Source: a bacterium (GTDB taxonomy: Bacteria > Patescibacteria > Paceibacteria > UBA9973 > SBAW01). From it: a stretch of 5,203 nt of DNA. The notes beneath the pieces are model-generated. The model did no database searches. It saw only the letters and a program-made list of their open reading frames with translations, and was not told the origin of the DNA. Both the position numbers and the translations under genes were made by a program. Positions 1 through 5,127 of this stretch are shown in pieces. Where the stretch lies: NCBI GenBank assembly GCA_021825025.1, contig JAKAIP010000060.1:1-5203 (forward strand), in the 5' to 3' direction. Numbering within the stretch: position 1 is the stretch's first letter; each line of letters begins with the position of its first letter.

Positions 1-920
1 TAATTCTTGATGGTCGTATCCTTAATGTAGTAATCGAATGGTGGTTCGTACTCAAGACCGACAAGCTCACTGCCCTTGAATTCCTTCCCTTCTGTTATAA
101 CAATCTCCTTTTGCAAAACTCCCAATCTCTGTTTCGCTAAGATATATGACTCTCCTTCTTGTTTTATCTCGACATACGTAATGTCATTCCCAACCGCAAG
201 TGCGACATTGCCCGGCAGAGTCCATGGCGTGGTGGTCCACGCAAGCATATACACATCCCCCGAGAGACCGAGCTTCTCAGGATGCTTCAGTTTGAACTTC
301 ACCGTTACTGAGATGTCTTTGACGTCTTTATACCCCTCTGACACTTCCTGTTGCGAAAGCGTTGTCTCACATCGTGGACACACATGCATCGCCCGATAAT
401 CTTCATACACCAACCCCTTTTCATAAATCGTTTTGAACACCCACCATACCGACTCCATAAACGGCTTATCCATCGTGCGGTAGGCGTGCTCCATATCTGC
501 CCAACGACCAATGCGCGGGATGAATGTCTTCCAGTAGTCGACATACGTCAGCACCCGCTCGCGACAGCGTTCATTAAAATTCGCGATCCCGTACTCCTTA
601 ATATCTTTCTTGTGCTTGAAGCCAAGCTCCTTCTCGACGATATTCTCGATCGGCAGGCCGTGACAATCCCACCCCCAGACGCGTGGCACGTGATAGCCAC
701 GCATCGTCCAGTACCGCGGCACAACGTCCTTGATGACGCTTGCAACGATGTGGCCGTAGTGCGGAGTCCCTGTCGCAAACGGCGGTCCGTCATAAAAGAC
801 GTATTCTCCTTTCGGAGATTCCTTCGCGAGTGTCTTCTCGAAGATACGTTCACGCTCCCAGAACGCGAGTATTGCTTCCTCGCGCTTTGCGGCTTCAGAT
901 TTCTCGGGCAATTCAGCCAT
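1..920 (-). CDS. ileS: Isoleucyl-tRNA synthetase, N-terminal 306 residues (runs off the left edge)
   Basis: Class I aminoacyl-tRNA synthetase that attaches isoleucine to tRNA-Ile in the cytoplasm. Translating from the ATG at 920-918 gives an open frame to the window edge. Visible motifs are PPFATGTPHYGH (HIGH-type signature H54-Y-G-H57) and WDCHGLPIE just after it. The pair C181-P-R-C184 followed by ETT lies at the end of the first catalytic segment, and W228-TTTPWTLPGN lies in the CP1 editing domain, the threonine-rich stretch used to hydrolyse Val-tRNA-Ile. The window ends inside CP1, so the KMSKS loop and anticodon-binding domain are not visible. HYGH with PPFATG is the style of the eukaryote-like/type 2 IleS, unlike the common bacterial PPYANG...HIGH form. 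The start fits the family N terminus (MAELPEKSEAAKREE). AGGAGG lies only 2 nt before the ATG. Identity is certain; the exact start is likely. Confidence 0.96.
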   Translation of the reverse strand, partial: MAELPEKSEAAKREEAILAFWERERIFEKTLAKESPKGEYVFYDGPPFATGTPHYGHIVASVIKDVVPRYWTMRGYHVPRVWGWDCHGLPIENIVEKELGFKHKKDIKEYGIANFNERCRERVLTYVDYWKTFIPRIGRWADMEHAYRTMDKPFMESVWWVFKTIYEKGLVYEDYRAMHVCPRCETTLSQQEVSEGYKDVKDISVTVKFKLKHPEKLGLSGDVYMLAWTTTPWTLPGNVALAVGNDITYVEIKQEGESYILAKQRLGVLQKEIVITEGKEFKGSELVGLEYEPPFDYYIKDTTIKN

Positions 921-922
921 AT

Positions 923-928
923 CCTCCT
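923..928 (-). promoter_or_regulatory. AGGAGG Shine-Dalgarno-like sequence too close to the ileS ATG
   Basis: A perfect AGGAGG lies only 2 nt upstream of the ileS ATG, where a working Shine-Dalgarno usually sits about 5-9 nt away. The next in-frame alternative start codon is TTG at 911-909, 11 nt from the AGGAGG, which is on the long side. Either initiation here is unusual or the match is coincidental and the message is nearly leaderless. Confidence 0.45.
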
Positions 929-934
929 ATCGTA
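929..934 (-). promoter_or_regulatory. Weak candidate -10 element for ileS (TACGAT)
   Basis: TACGAT matches four of six positions of TATAAT and would place the start site near 922, two bases before the ileS ATG. Transcription must restart between the terminator at 979-955 and the ATG at 920 unless readthrough feeds ileS, and this is the best -10 I see there. It lacks the TGn extension found upstream of argS and glyA, and I see no clear -35, so the call is tentative. Confidence 0.3.
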
Positions 935-946
935 GCGTTTACTGGA

Positions 947-979
947 TAAAAATGAAACAGCCGCAATAAGCGGCTGTTT
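947..979 (-). terminator. Intrinsic terminator between the 82-residue ORF and ileS
   Basis: A perfect 10-bp stem, AAACAGCCGC at 955-964 pairing with 970-979, closes a 5-nt loop. On the minus strand it is followed by TTTCATTTTTAT. It lies 17 nt past the stop codon of the small ORF and ends the argS-side transcription unit. The plus-strand side of the hairpin lacks a comparable long T tract, so minus is the preferred direction. Confidence 0.85.
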
Positions 980-996
980 GGTGGCGACTACGTCGA

Positions 997-1245
997 TCAG
1001 TTGGCCGCGGGTGCGGCACGCACCTGCTTGAGCGTGTCGAGCGCGTGTACCTTCACGAAGAGCGGTGCGGCGCAGCCCTGGCGGTACCGCCTCAGCTTGC
1101 GTTCGATCTCCTTCGGCTTCAGCTGCGGTGCATGCGTCTCCGCTGCTTTCTGAAAAAAGTCCTCGAAGGACAATTTCAGCACCGACACGGCATGAGCGAC
1201 GTCCTGCCGCAGTTTCTTCTCGGTTTTCCCCGTCAGTCTACTCAC
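997..1245 (-). CDS. Unrecognised small basic protein, 82 residues
   Basis: I do not recognise this protein. The start is GTG at 1245-1243, chosen because GGAAGGAG at 1259-1252 stands 6 nt upstream. A GTG nine codons earlier (1272) has no such site. The 82-residue product is rich in Lys and Arg and has no membrane segment or signal peptide. It looks mostly helical, with a Lys/Arg-dense stretch LKPKEIERKLRRYRQG near residues 42-57, a single cysteine at C58, and a low-complexity Ala-rich end (RAAPAAN). A nucleic-acid- or ribosome-associated role is possible from charge alone, but that is a guess. It begins 79 nt after the argS stop with no terminator between, so it is probably co-transcribed with argS, and it ends before the terminator at 979-955. 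The good ribosome site and downstream terminator support a real gene. Confidence 0.68.
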   Translation of the reverse strand: MSRLTGKTEKKLRQDVAHAVSVLKLSFEDFFQKAAETHAPQLKPKEIERKLRRYRQGCAAPLFVKVHALDTLKQVRAAPAAN

Positions 1246-1251
1246 TCTGAA

Positions 1252-1259
1252 CTCCTTCC
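1252..1259 (-). promoter_or_regulatory. Shine-Dalgarno that fixes the start of the 82-residue ORF
   Basis: GGAAGGAG on the minus strand lies 6 nt upstream of the GTG at 1245, which is ideal spacing. This decides the start in favour of the shorter reading of the ORF. It also marks this gene as conventionally initiated, unlike neighbouring argS and glyA, which have no such site. Confidence 0.75.
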
Positions 1260-1324
1260 GTACCGACAGCACGGGATGTGCAGTCTGCGAGTGAATCTAC
1301 CGCACCACGTAGCCTACTGCAACC

Positions 1325-2980
1325 TCACATTCGTTCAGGAGTGGGGATACCGAGGAGCATGAGTCCGTTACTCATCGTGTTCACAAACGCGCGCGCAAGC
1401 ATCAGTTTGTGAGTTTCGTATTCACCGCCCACAATACGTTCCTGTGCGTAGAAGGAATTCCACTCCCCTGCAAGCTCGGTGAGATATGTGACAAGCAGGT
1501 TAGGAGCGAGCTCGCGTGCAGCACGCGCAACGACATCGGGGAAATGCACAAGACTTCGCTCGAGAAGATAGGGGGAGGCTGGTGCTCCTGCTGTCGTAGC
1601 ACCGCTTTCTGCCGCCGCACTAATCACCGACTTCGCCCGCACGAGCGCGTACTGGAGGTACGGCCCGGAATCACCTTCAAGAGAAAGAGATTTCTCCGGA
1701 TCAAAAATGATATCCGATCCCGGTGCCTGTCGGAGTACCATATACTTAATCGCCCCGAGTGCGACGTGTTCTGCGACGAGCGGATCGGCATTTTTCTCAC
1801 TCGCCTTCGCCACAACATCTTCAATAAGACCTGCTGCCGTAATGACATTCCCCTCCCGAGACGACATCTTCCCCGACGTAAGACGTAGGAATCCGTGCGG
1901 CACATGCGTCGTCTTCGCAGCAAGCATCGGTGCCATCTCTTCGAGCGCCGCAAAAAAGACCTTGAAGTGTCCTATCTGCTCCGCTGCCGTGACGATAATA
2001 GAACGGTCGAACTGTGCTCGTTCTTCTTTAAGGAAAGCGAGCCCCATATCCTTCGCTTCATACGTCGGTGTGCCCTTGCTCGTAATGAAGACGAGCGTAT
2101 GCAATCCTTTCTTCTCTCCACGATAAATCACAGCGCCGTCACTTTCTTCAAACACACCTCGATTGAGCCCGTCGCGAACAATGCGCATCCCGGACGCTGC
2201 TGTCTCACTTTCAAAAAAATAGTAATCGAAATGTGTCCCTAGAACCGTATAGACTTGTTCAAATGCTGCGAGCGATACGTCGCGACCTTTGCGCCAGAGC
2301 TCCATAAGCTCGTGCATACCGCCCGCATAGATTGCCTGATTGAGCGCGTCGATCTCTGCTTTCGCATCCAGTGATTCTTCGTATGCTCGCGAACCTGTAG
2401 CATACGCTTCGCCAAGTTCACGCGCTGTCGCTGGCTCGGTGATACCCGCTTTCTGAAGACCCCACAACGCTTTCGCAACGTGCGGACCAACATCGCCTTG
2501 ATAGTTAGCACGAATAACTGTCTTGCCCTCATTTTCAATAAGTCGCGCAAGCGATTCGCCAATGACATTACTCATCAGATGCCCGATATGCATCTCCTTA
2601 AACGGATTCGGGTCGGTGTACTCGATCATAACGCGCTGTGCGACGGGAATAGTCTCTCTCCCCCACTCCGTGCCCTTCGCGTCTGCCTCAGCGAGCGCCA
2701 GGGTCACCGCTTCGCGCGAGAGAGTAATATTTACAAAACCTGGTCCTGCAACCGCAACATGGCTCACGAGACTATCCCCGAGCACGTCCAGGAGGCGGCG
2801 CGCGAGCTCGTCAGCGAGCTCGCGCGGATTCCGTCCCAGTATCTTCGCGACAGCGAGAGCTGCGTTGGTCGCGTAGTCCCCATACACAGTGTCAGTCGGT
2901 CGTTCGACAACAAAAATACCCCCCGATACACCCATATCGGCGAGTACTCCCTCAATAGCTTTTCGTATGCGCTCTTCCAT
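1325..2980 (-). CDS. argS: Arginyl-tRNA synthetase
   Basis: Class I synthetase charging tRNA-Arg with arginine in the cytoplasm. The protein is 551 residues, a normal length for the family. Residues 1-90 form the ArgS N-terminal additional domain (VYGDYATNAAL at 32-42, GFVNITLS at 81-88). The catalytic domain carries NPFKEMHIGH with H131-I-G-H134 and the second signature G370-KMSSREGN (371-378). This form keeps a recognisable KMSKS-like lysine, which many bacterial ArgS (for example that of E. coli) lack. The DALR anticodon-binding domain starts near PYLQYALVRAKSV (440-452) and ends in the typical LLGIPTPERM tail. The ATG at 2980 is chosen because it gives the usual family N terminus (MEERIRKAIEGVL). 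An upstream extension to 3169 would add 63 residues with no synthetase character and would overlap the RNA candidate. No Shine-Dalgarno precedes the ATG; an extended -10 places the start site at the ATG itself. Confidence 0.97.
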   Translation of the reverse strand: MEERIRKAIEGVLADMGVSGGIFVVERPTDTVYGDYATNAALAVAKILGRNPRELADELARRLLDVLGDSLVSHVAVAGPGFVNITLSREAVTLALAEADAKGTEWGRETIPVAQRVMIEYTDPNPFKEMHIGHLMSNVIGESLARLIENEGKTVIRANYQGDVGPHVAKALWGLQKAGITEPATARELGEAYATGSRAYEESLDAKAEIDALNQAIYAGGMHELMELWRKGRDVSLAAFEQVYTVLGTHFDYYFFESETAASGMRIVRDGLNRGVFEESDGAVIYRGEKKGLHTLVFITSKGTPTYEAKDMGLAFLKEERAQFDRSIIVTAAEQIGHFKVFFAALEEMAPMLAAKTTHVPHGFLRLTSGKMSSREGNVITAAGLIEDVVAKASEKNADPLVAEHVALGAIKYMVLRQAPGSDIIFDPEKSLSLEGDSGPYLQYALVRAKSVISAAAESGATTAGAPASPYLLERSLVHFPDVVARAARELAPNLLVTYLTELAGEWNSFYAQERIVGGEYETHKLMLARAFVNTMSNGLMLLGIPTPERM

Positions 2981-2986
2981 GTCGCG

Positions 2987-2995
2987 AGTATAGCA
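2987..2995 (-). promoter_or_regulatory. Extended -10 promoter of argS, predicted leaderless start
   Basis: TGCTATACT on the minus strand is a TGn-extended -10 with five of six matches to TATAAT. The six bases CGCGAC separate it from the ATG at 2980, so with the usual 6-base gap the first transcribed base is the A of the start codon. No ribosome-binding site fits between. The element directly abuts the T tract of the preceding terminator. Confidence 0.7.
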
Positions 2996-3029
2996 ATAAA
3001 GACGGCCCCCACTAAGCAGGTGGAGGCCG
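2996..3029 (-). terminator. Intrinsic terminator ending the RNA candidate, upstream of argS
   Basis: On the minus strand CGGCCTCCAC (3029-3020) pairs with GTGGGGGCCG (3012-3003) as a 10-bp stem that includes one U-G pair, around a 7-nt loop. It is followed by TCTTTATT. On the plus strand the same position is an A-C mismatch and no T run follows, so it acts on minus-strand transcription. The T tract is modest, so some readthrough into argS is plausible. Confidence 0.72.
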
Positions 3030-3127
3030 AGGACCCCAAAGAGGGCTGATAACCGGAGGGTGCCACACGCGAGACCCGCTGACCCAACCATCGCACCGCG
3101 TGTGTCCAGACCCCTAGAACAGATCCT
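2996..3127 (-). ncRNA. Candidate structured small RNA between glyA and argS (about 130 nt)
   Basis: The transcript would start at 3127/3126, set by the extended -10 at 3142-3134, and end at the terminator T tract near 2996. A nested long hairpin starts exactly there. GGATC 3126-3122 pairs with 3035-3031, AGGG 3115-3112 with 3045-3042, CTGG 3109-3106 with 3056-3053, and CACACGCG 3104-3097 with CGCGTGTG 3071-3064. A 25-nt apical loop closes it, and a symmetric 6x6 internal loop lies near the base. Two of these helices and the terminator stem each contain one G-U pair on the minus strand that would be an A-C mismatch on the plus strand, which supports minus-strand RNA. I do not recognise the family. 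It lacks the SRP RNA GGAA-tetraloop core, tRNA features, RNase P motifs and the T-box consensus. It could instead be a leader or attenuator of argS, or the glyA 3' end. There is no coding alternative of merit. Confidence 0.55.
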
Positions 3128-3133
3128 TCTTTC

Positions 3134-3161
3134 AGTGTAGCAACTCCGTCTCGACACGCAA
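3134..3161 (-). promoter_or_regulatory. Extended -10 promoter just after glyA, driving the RNA candidate
   Basis: TGCTACACT at 3142-3134 matches the extended -10 elements of argS and glyA. A weak TTGCGT -35 at 3161-3156 sits 16 nt upstream, immediately after the glyA stop codon. The predicted start at 3127/3126 coincides with the first base of the closing stem of the RNA structure, which is the main reason to believe it. No ATG follows at the start site, unlike at argS and glyA. Confidence 0.55.
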
Positions 3162-4424
3162 CTACACAAACGACTCGGGAATGGGGTGTGCGAGGGCGAG
3201 GTTCTTCACCTCTTGTTTCGCTCGTTCTACCGTCGCGTCATCACGCTTCGTCAGCACCTCGATCATACTCTCGGCGACACGTGCTGACTCGGTCGTGCCG
3301 AACCCGCGAGTCGTCATTGCTGGCGTGCCGAAGCGAATACCCGACGGGTCCATCGGCTTGCGCGTATCATCCGCAATCGTATTTTTATTCAGCGTGATAC
3401 CGGCGCGATCGAGAAGTTTCTCCGCTTCCCCGCCCGAAATACCAAACGACGTCCACACATCAAGCAGGATCAAATGATTGTCGGACCCGCCGGTAATCAT
3501 GCGTGCGCCGTGTTCGCTGTACACGCGTTCCATTGCTTTTGTATTCGCAATGATCTGCTTCGCATACGCGGCAAACGACGGTGCGAGTGCTTCGCGGAAT
3601 GATACAGCCTTTGCTGCGATCTGATGCATATGTGGACCGCCTTGGAGCCCGGGAAACACCGCTTTATCGATTTTTTTCGCCAGTTCTTCGCTTTCGCGGA
3701 CGAGAATGAGCCCGCCACGCGGACCACGGAGCGTCTTGTGCGTAGTCGAGGTCATAATGTCGAACCCGGCATCAAAAGGATTCTTCGCAGCCTTTCCTGC
3801 GATGAGTCCGGCAATATGTGCTATGTCCATCACTGCGACAGCGCCCACTTCACGTGCAATGGCAACAAACTTCGCGTAATCGAGCTCCCGTGGGTACGCT
3901 GAGAATCCTGCAAGAATGATCTTCGGTCGCACCTCTTTTGCCGTGCGGCGCATCTCCTCATAATCGATCTCTCCTGTCTCGACGTTCTTCATCTGATACC
4001 GTACGAAATTGAACATCTTCGTGAGGTACGTGACCGGGTGTCCGTGGGTCAGATGCCCACCATGCGAGAGGTCCATACCAAGTACCGTGTCACCCGGTTC
4101 AAGAAGTGCCATGTACATCGCAATATTCGCATTCGCTCCACTCAAGGGCTGCACGTTTGCATACGCTGCGCCGAAAAGCGTCTTCGCGCGATCAATTGCA
4201 AGTGTCTCTACTTGGTCAGTATATTCCTGGCCGCCATAGTACCGCTTCCCCGGATACCCTTCGGAGTACTTATTCGTAAGCGACGACGCGCTCGCTTCTT
4301 TCACTGCACGCGAGACATAATTCTCTGACGGAATGAGTTCGAGTCCCTCCGCTTGCCGCTGCTCCTCGCCGACAAGTGCAGCGAATATTTCTGGGTCTTC
4401 CTGTTCGATGAACGGAAATGTCAT
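3162..4424 (-). CDS. glyA: Serine hydroxymethyltransferase
   Basis: PLP enzyme of fold type I that converts serine and tetrahydrofolate to glycine and 5,10-methylene-tetrahydrofolate in the cytoplasm. It feeds one-carbon units to thymidylate, purine and methionine synthesis. The protein is 420 residues, the usual bacterial length. Visible motifs are LIPSENYVS (30-38), NKYSEGYPGKRYYGG (51-65), the HGGHLTHG segment (121-128), the cofactor-contacting D200-I-A-H203, and the Schiff-base lysine K230 in TSTTHKTLRGPRGG. SGIRFGTPAMTTRG (361-374) carries the substrate-carboxylate arginine R364. All key residues are present. The ATG at 4424 gives the normal N terminus; the longer open frame to 4673 would run inside tmk and is rejected. 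No Shine-Dalgarno precedes it; an extended -10 lies 6 nt upstream, predicting a leaderless message. The neighbour tmk acts in the same thymidylate branch but is separated by a terminator. Confidence 0.98.
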   Translation of the reverse strand: MTFPFIEQEDPEIFAALVGEEQRQAEGLELIPSENYVSRAVKEASASSLTNKYSEGYPGKRYYGGQEYTDQVETLAIDRAKTLFGAAYANVQPLSGANANIAMYMALLEPGDTVLGMDLSHGGHLTHGHPVTYLTKMFNFVRYQMKNVETGEIDYEEMRRTAKEVRPKIILAGFSAYPRELDYAKFVAIAREVGAVAVMDIAHIAGLIAGKAAKNPFDAGFDIMTSTTHKTLRGPRGGLILVRESEELAKKIDKAVFPGLQGGPHMHQIAAKAVSFREALAPSFAAYAKQIIANTKAMERVYSEHGARMITGGSDNHLILLDVWTSFGISGGEAEKLLDRAGITLNKNTIADDTRKPMDPSGIRFGTPAMTTRGFGTTESARVAESMIEVLTKRDDATVERAKQEVKNLALAHPIPESFV

Positions 4425-4430
4425 AGTGCG

Positions 4431-4439
4431 AGTGTAACA
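4431..4439 (-). promoter_or_regulatory. Extended -10 promoter of glyA, predicted leaderless start
   Basis: TGTTACACT on the minus strand is a TGn-extended -10. The six bases CGCACT separate it from the glyA ATG at 4424, so the expected first transcribed base is the A of ATG. The place of the -35 is occupied by the tmk terminator stem and its T tract, so the promoter probably relies on the TG extension. Confidence 0.7.
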
Positions 4440-4444
4440 GAAAT

Positions 4445-4471
4445 GAAAAAAGGCGCGCCATAGGCGCGCCT
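4445..4471 (-). terminator. Intrinsic terminator after tmk
   Basis: A perfect 9-bp GC-rich stem, AGGCGCGCC at 4451-4459 pairing with 4463-4471, closes a 3-nt loop. On the minus strand it runs straight into TTTTTT. It begins 26 nt after the tmk stop and ends just before the glyA promoter. The plus-strand exit side has no T run, so it acts on the minus strand. Confidence 0.92.
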
Positions 4472-4497
4472 CAAATGATTTCACCTGACCAAAGTCG

Positions 4498-5127
4498 CTA
4501 TCCTGGTTCAATTCCCATCGACGCCAGCACAGCCACGACATTCTGCTGTATCTCTTCTGGCATTTGAGTGGCATCAATGAATTCGACCGGGGCCCACTTC
4601 TGAAACTCGCGAAAACCATTCCGTACTCGCTCATAGAACATGAGATCAAGCTTATCGATATGGTCTGCGACACGGCCCGTGTCTCCCAAGGCCCGTTTGC
4701 GTGCCACCTCGGCAGGAAGATCGAAAATGATGTACAAGTCGGGCCTTGGGAGAATCATCTTGCGCGTCAGGATGAACAAATCGAGAAATTCAACCTTATG
4801 CTCTCTCCCGTTCAACTGAAACGCCCACGTGGACGAATCACTGCGATCGGAGAACACGTGCAGGCCCCTTTGTAATGCCGGAACAATTACTTGAGACCGG
4901 AGCTCTGAACGCGACGCTAAAAAGAGAAGCATTTCCGTAAGAGGAGTGCATGGTTCCCTCAATATTATTTCTCGCAAATTCTCGGCGAGAGGCGTACCAC
5001 CCGGCTCCCGAGTGAACACGACCGAATCTCCGAACTTCTCTTGCAAAAGCTTCATTTGCGTGCCCTTGCCTGATCCGTCCATGCCGTCGAAAACGACGTA
5101 TTTCGCACCGTTTATGCTGGCCTTCAT
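4498..5127 (-). CDS. tmk: Thymidylate kinase (dTMP kinase)
   Basis: Phosphorylates dTMP to dTDP with ATP, the step leading to dTTP for DNA synthesis; cytoplasmic P-loop kinase. The 209-residue product has the Walker A loop D14-GMDGSGKGTQ (14-24) and FTREPGGTP (38-46). It also has the dTMP-binding DRS/SS segment FSDRSDSSTWAFQ (92-104; D94-R95) and a lid region around ARKRALGDTGRVADHIDKLDL (142-162). The usual Tyr of the DRY motif is Ser here (S96), a modest variation. The ATG at 5127 is preferred over the GTG at 5130 because AGGAG at 5139-5135 lies 7 nt from the ATG but only 4 nt from the GTG. The start overlaps the upstream stop as TGATG, so translation is probably coupled. A terminator follows 26 nt after the TAG stop. 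Confidence 0.96.
   Translation of the reverse strand: MKASINGAKYVVFDGMDGSGKGTQMKLLQEKFGDSVVFTREPGGTPLAENLREIILREPCTPLTEMLLFLASRSELRSQVIVPALQRGLHVFSDRSDSSTWAFQLNGREHKVEFLDLFILTRKMILPRPDLYIIFDLPAEVARKRALGDTGRVADHIDKLDLMFYERVRNGFREFQKWAPVEFIDATQMPEEIQQNVVAVLASMGIEPG

Noticed and set aside
351..935. Plus-strand open frame of 194 codons
   Set aside because: It lies entirely antisense to ileS, whose motifs are unambiguous. Its translation shows no domain and no ribosome site of note; it is a codon-bias shadow.
1246..1272. GTG start nine codons upstream for the small ORF
   Set aside because: It has no ribosome site, whereas the GTG at 1245 has GGAAGGAG at 6 nt spacing.
1273..1324. Possible promoter TTGCAG-17 nt-TAGATT between argS and the small ORF
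   Set aside because: Only weak matches at both hexamers and no TG extension. With no terminator after argS, co-transcription is the simpler explanation.
2996..3127. SRP RNA, tRNA, RNase P or T-box identity for the glyA-argS intergenic RNA
   Set aside because: The SRP GGAA-tetraloop core and AGCAGC, the tRNA T-loop GTTCGA, the RNase P conserved core and the T-box GGTGG-ACCGCG motif are all absent on both strands.
2981..3169. Longer argS start adding 63 residues upstream
   Set aside because: The extension (Cys/Arg/Gly-rich, no ArgS similarity) spans the terminator, two promoters and the RNA candidate. ArgS proteins normally begin at the ATG chosen here.
4451..4471. Paired GGCGCGCC octamers as a repeat or recombination site
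   Set aside because: They are simply the two arms of the tmk terminator, with the T run placed as expected.
4425..4673. Longer glyA frame reaching into tmk
   Set aside because: The extra residues overlap tmk in another frame and cross a strong terminator. The family N terminus starts at the ATG at 4424.
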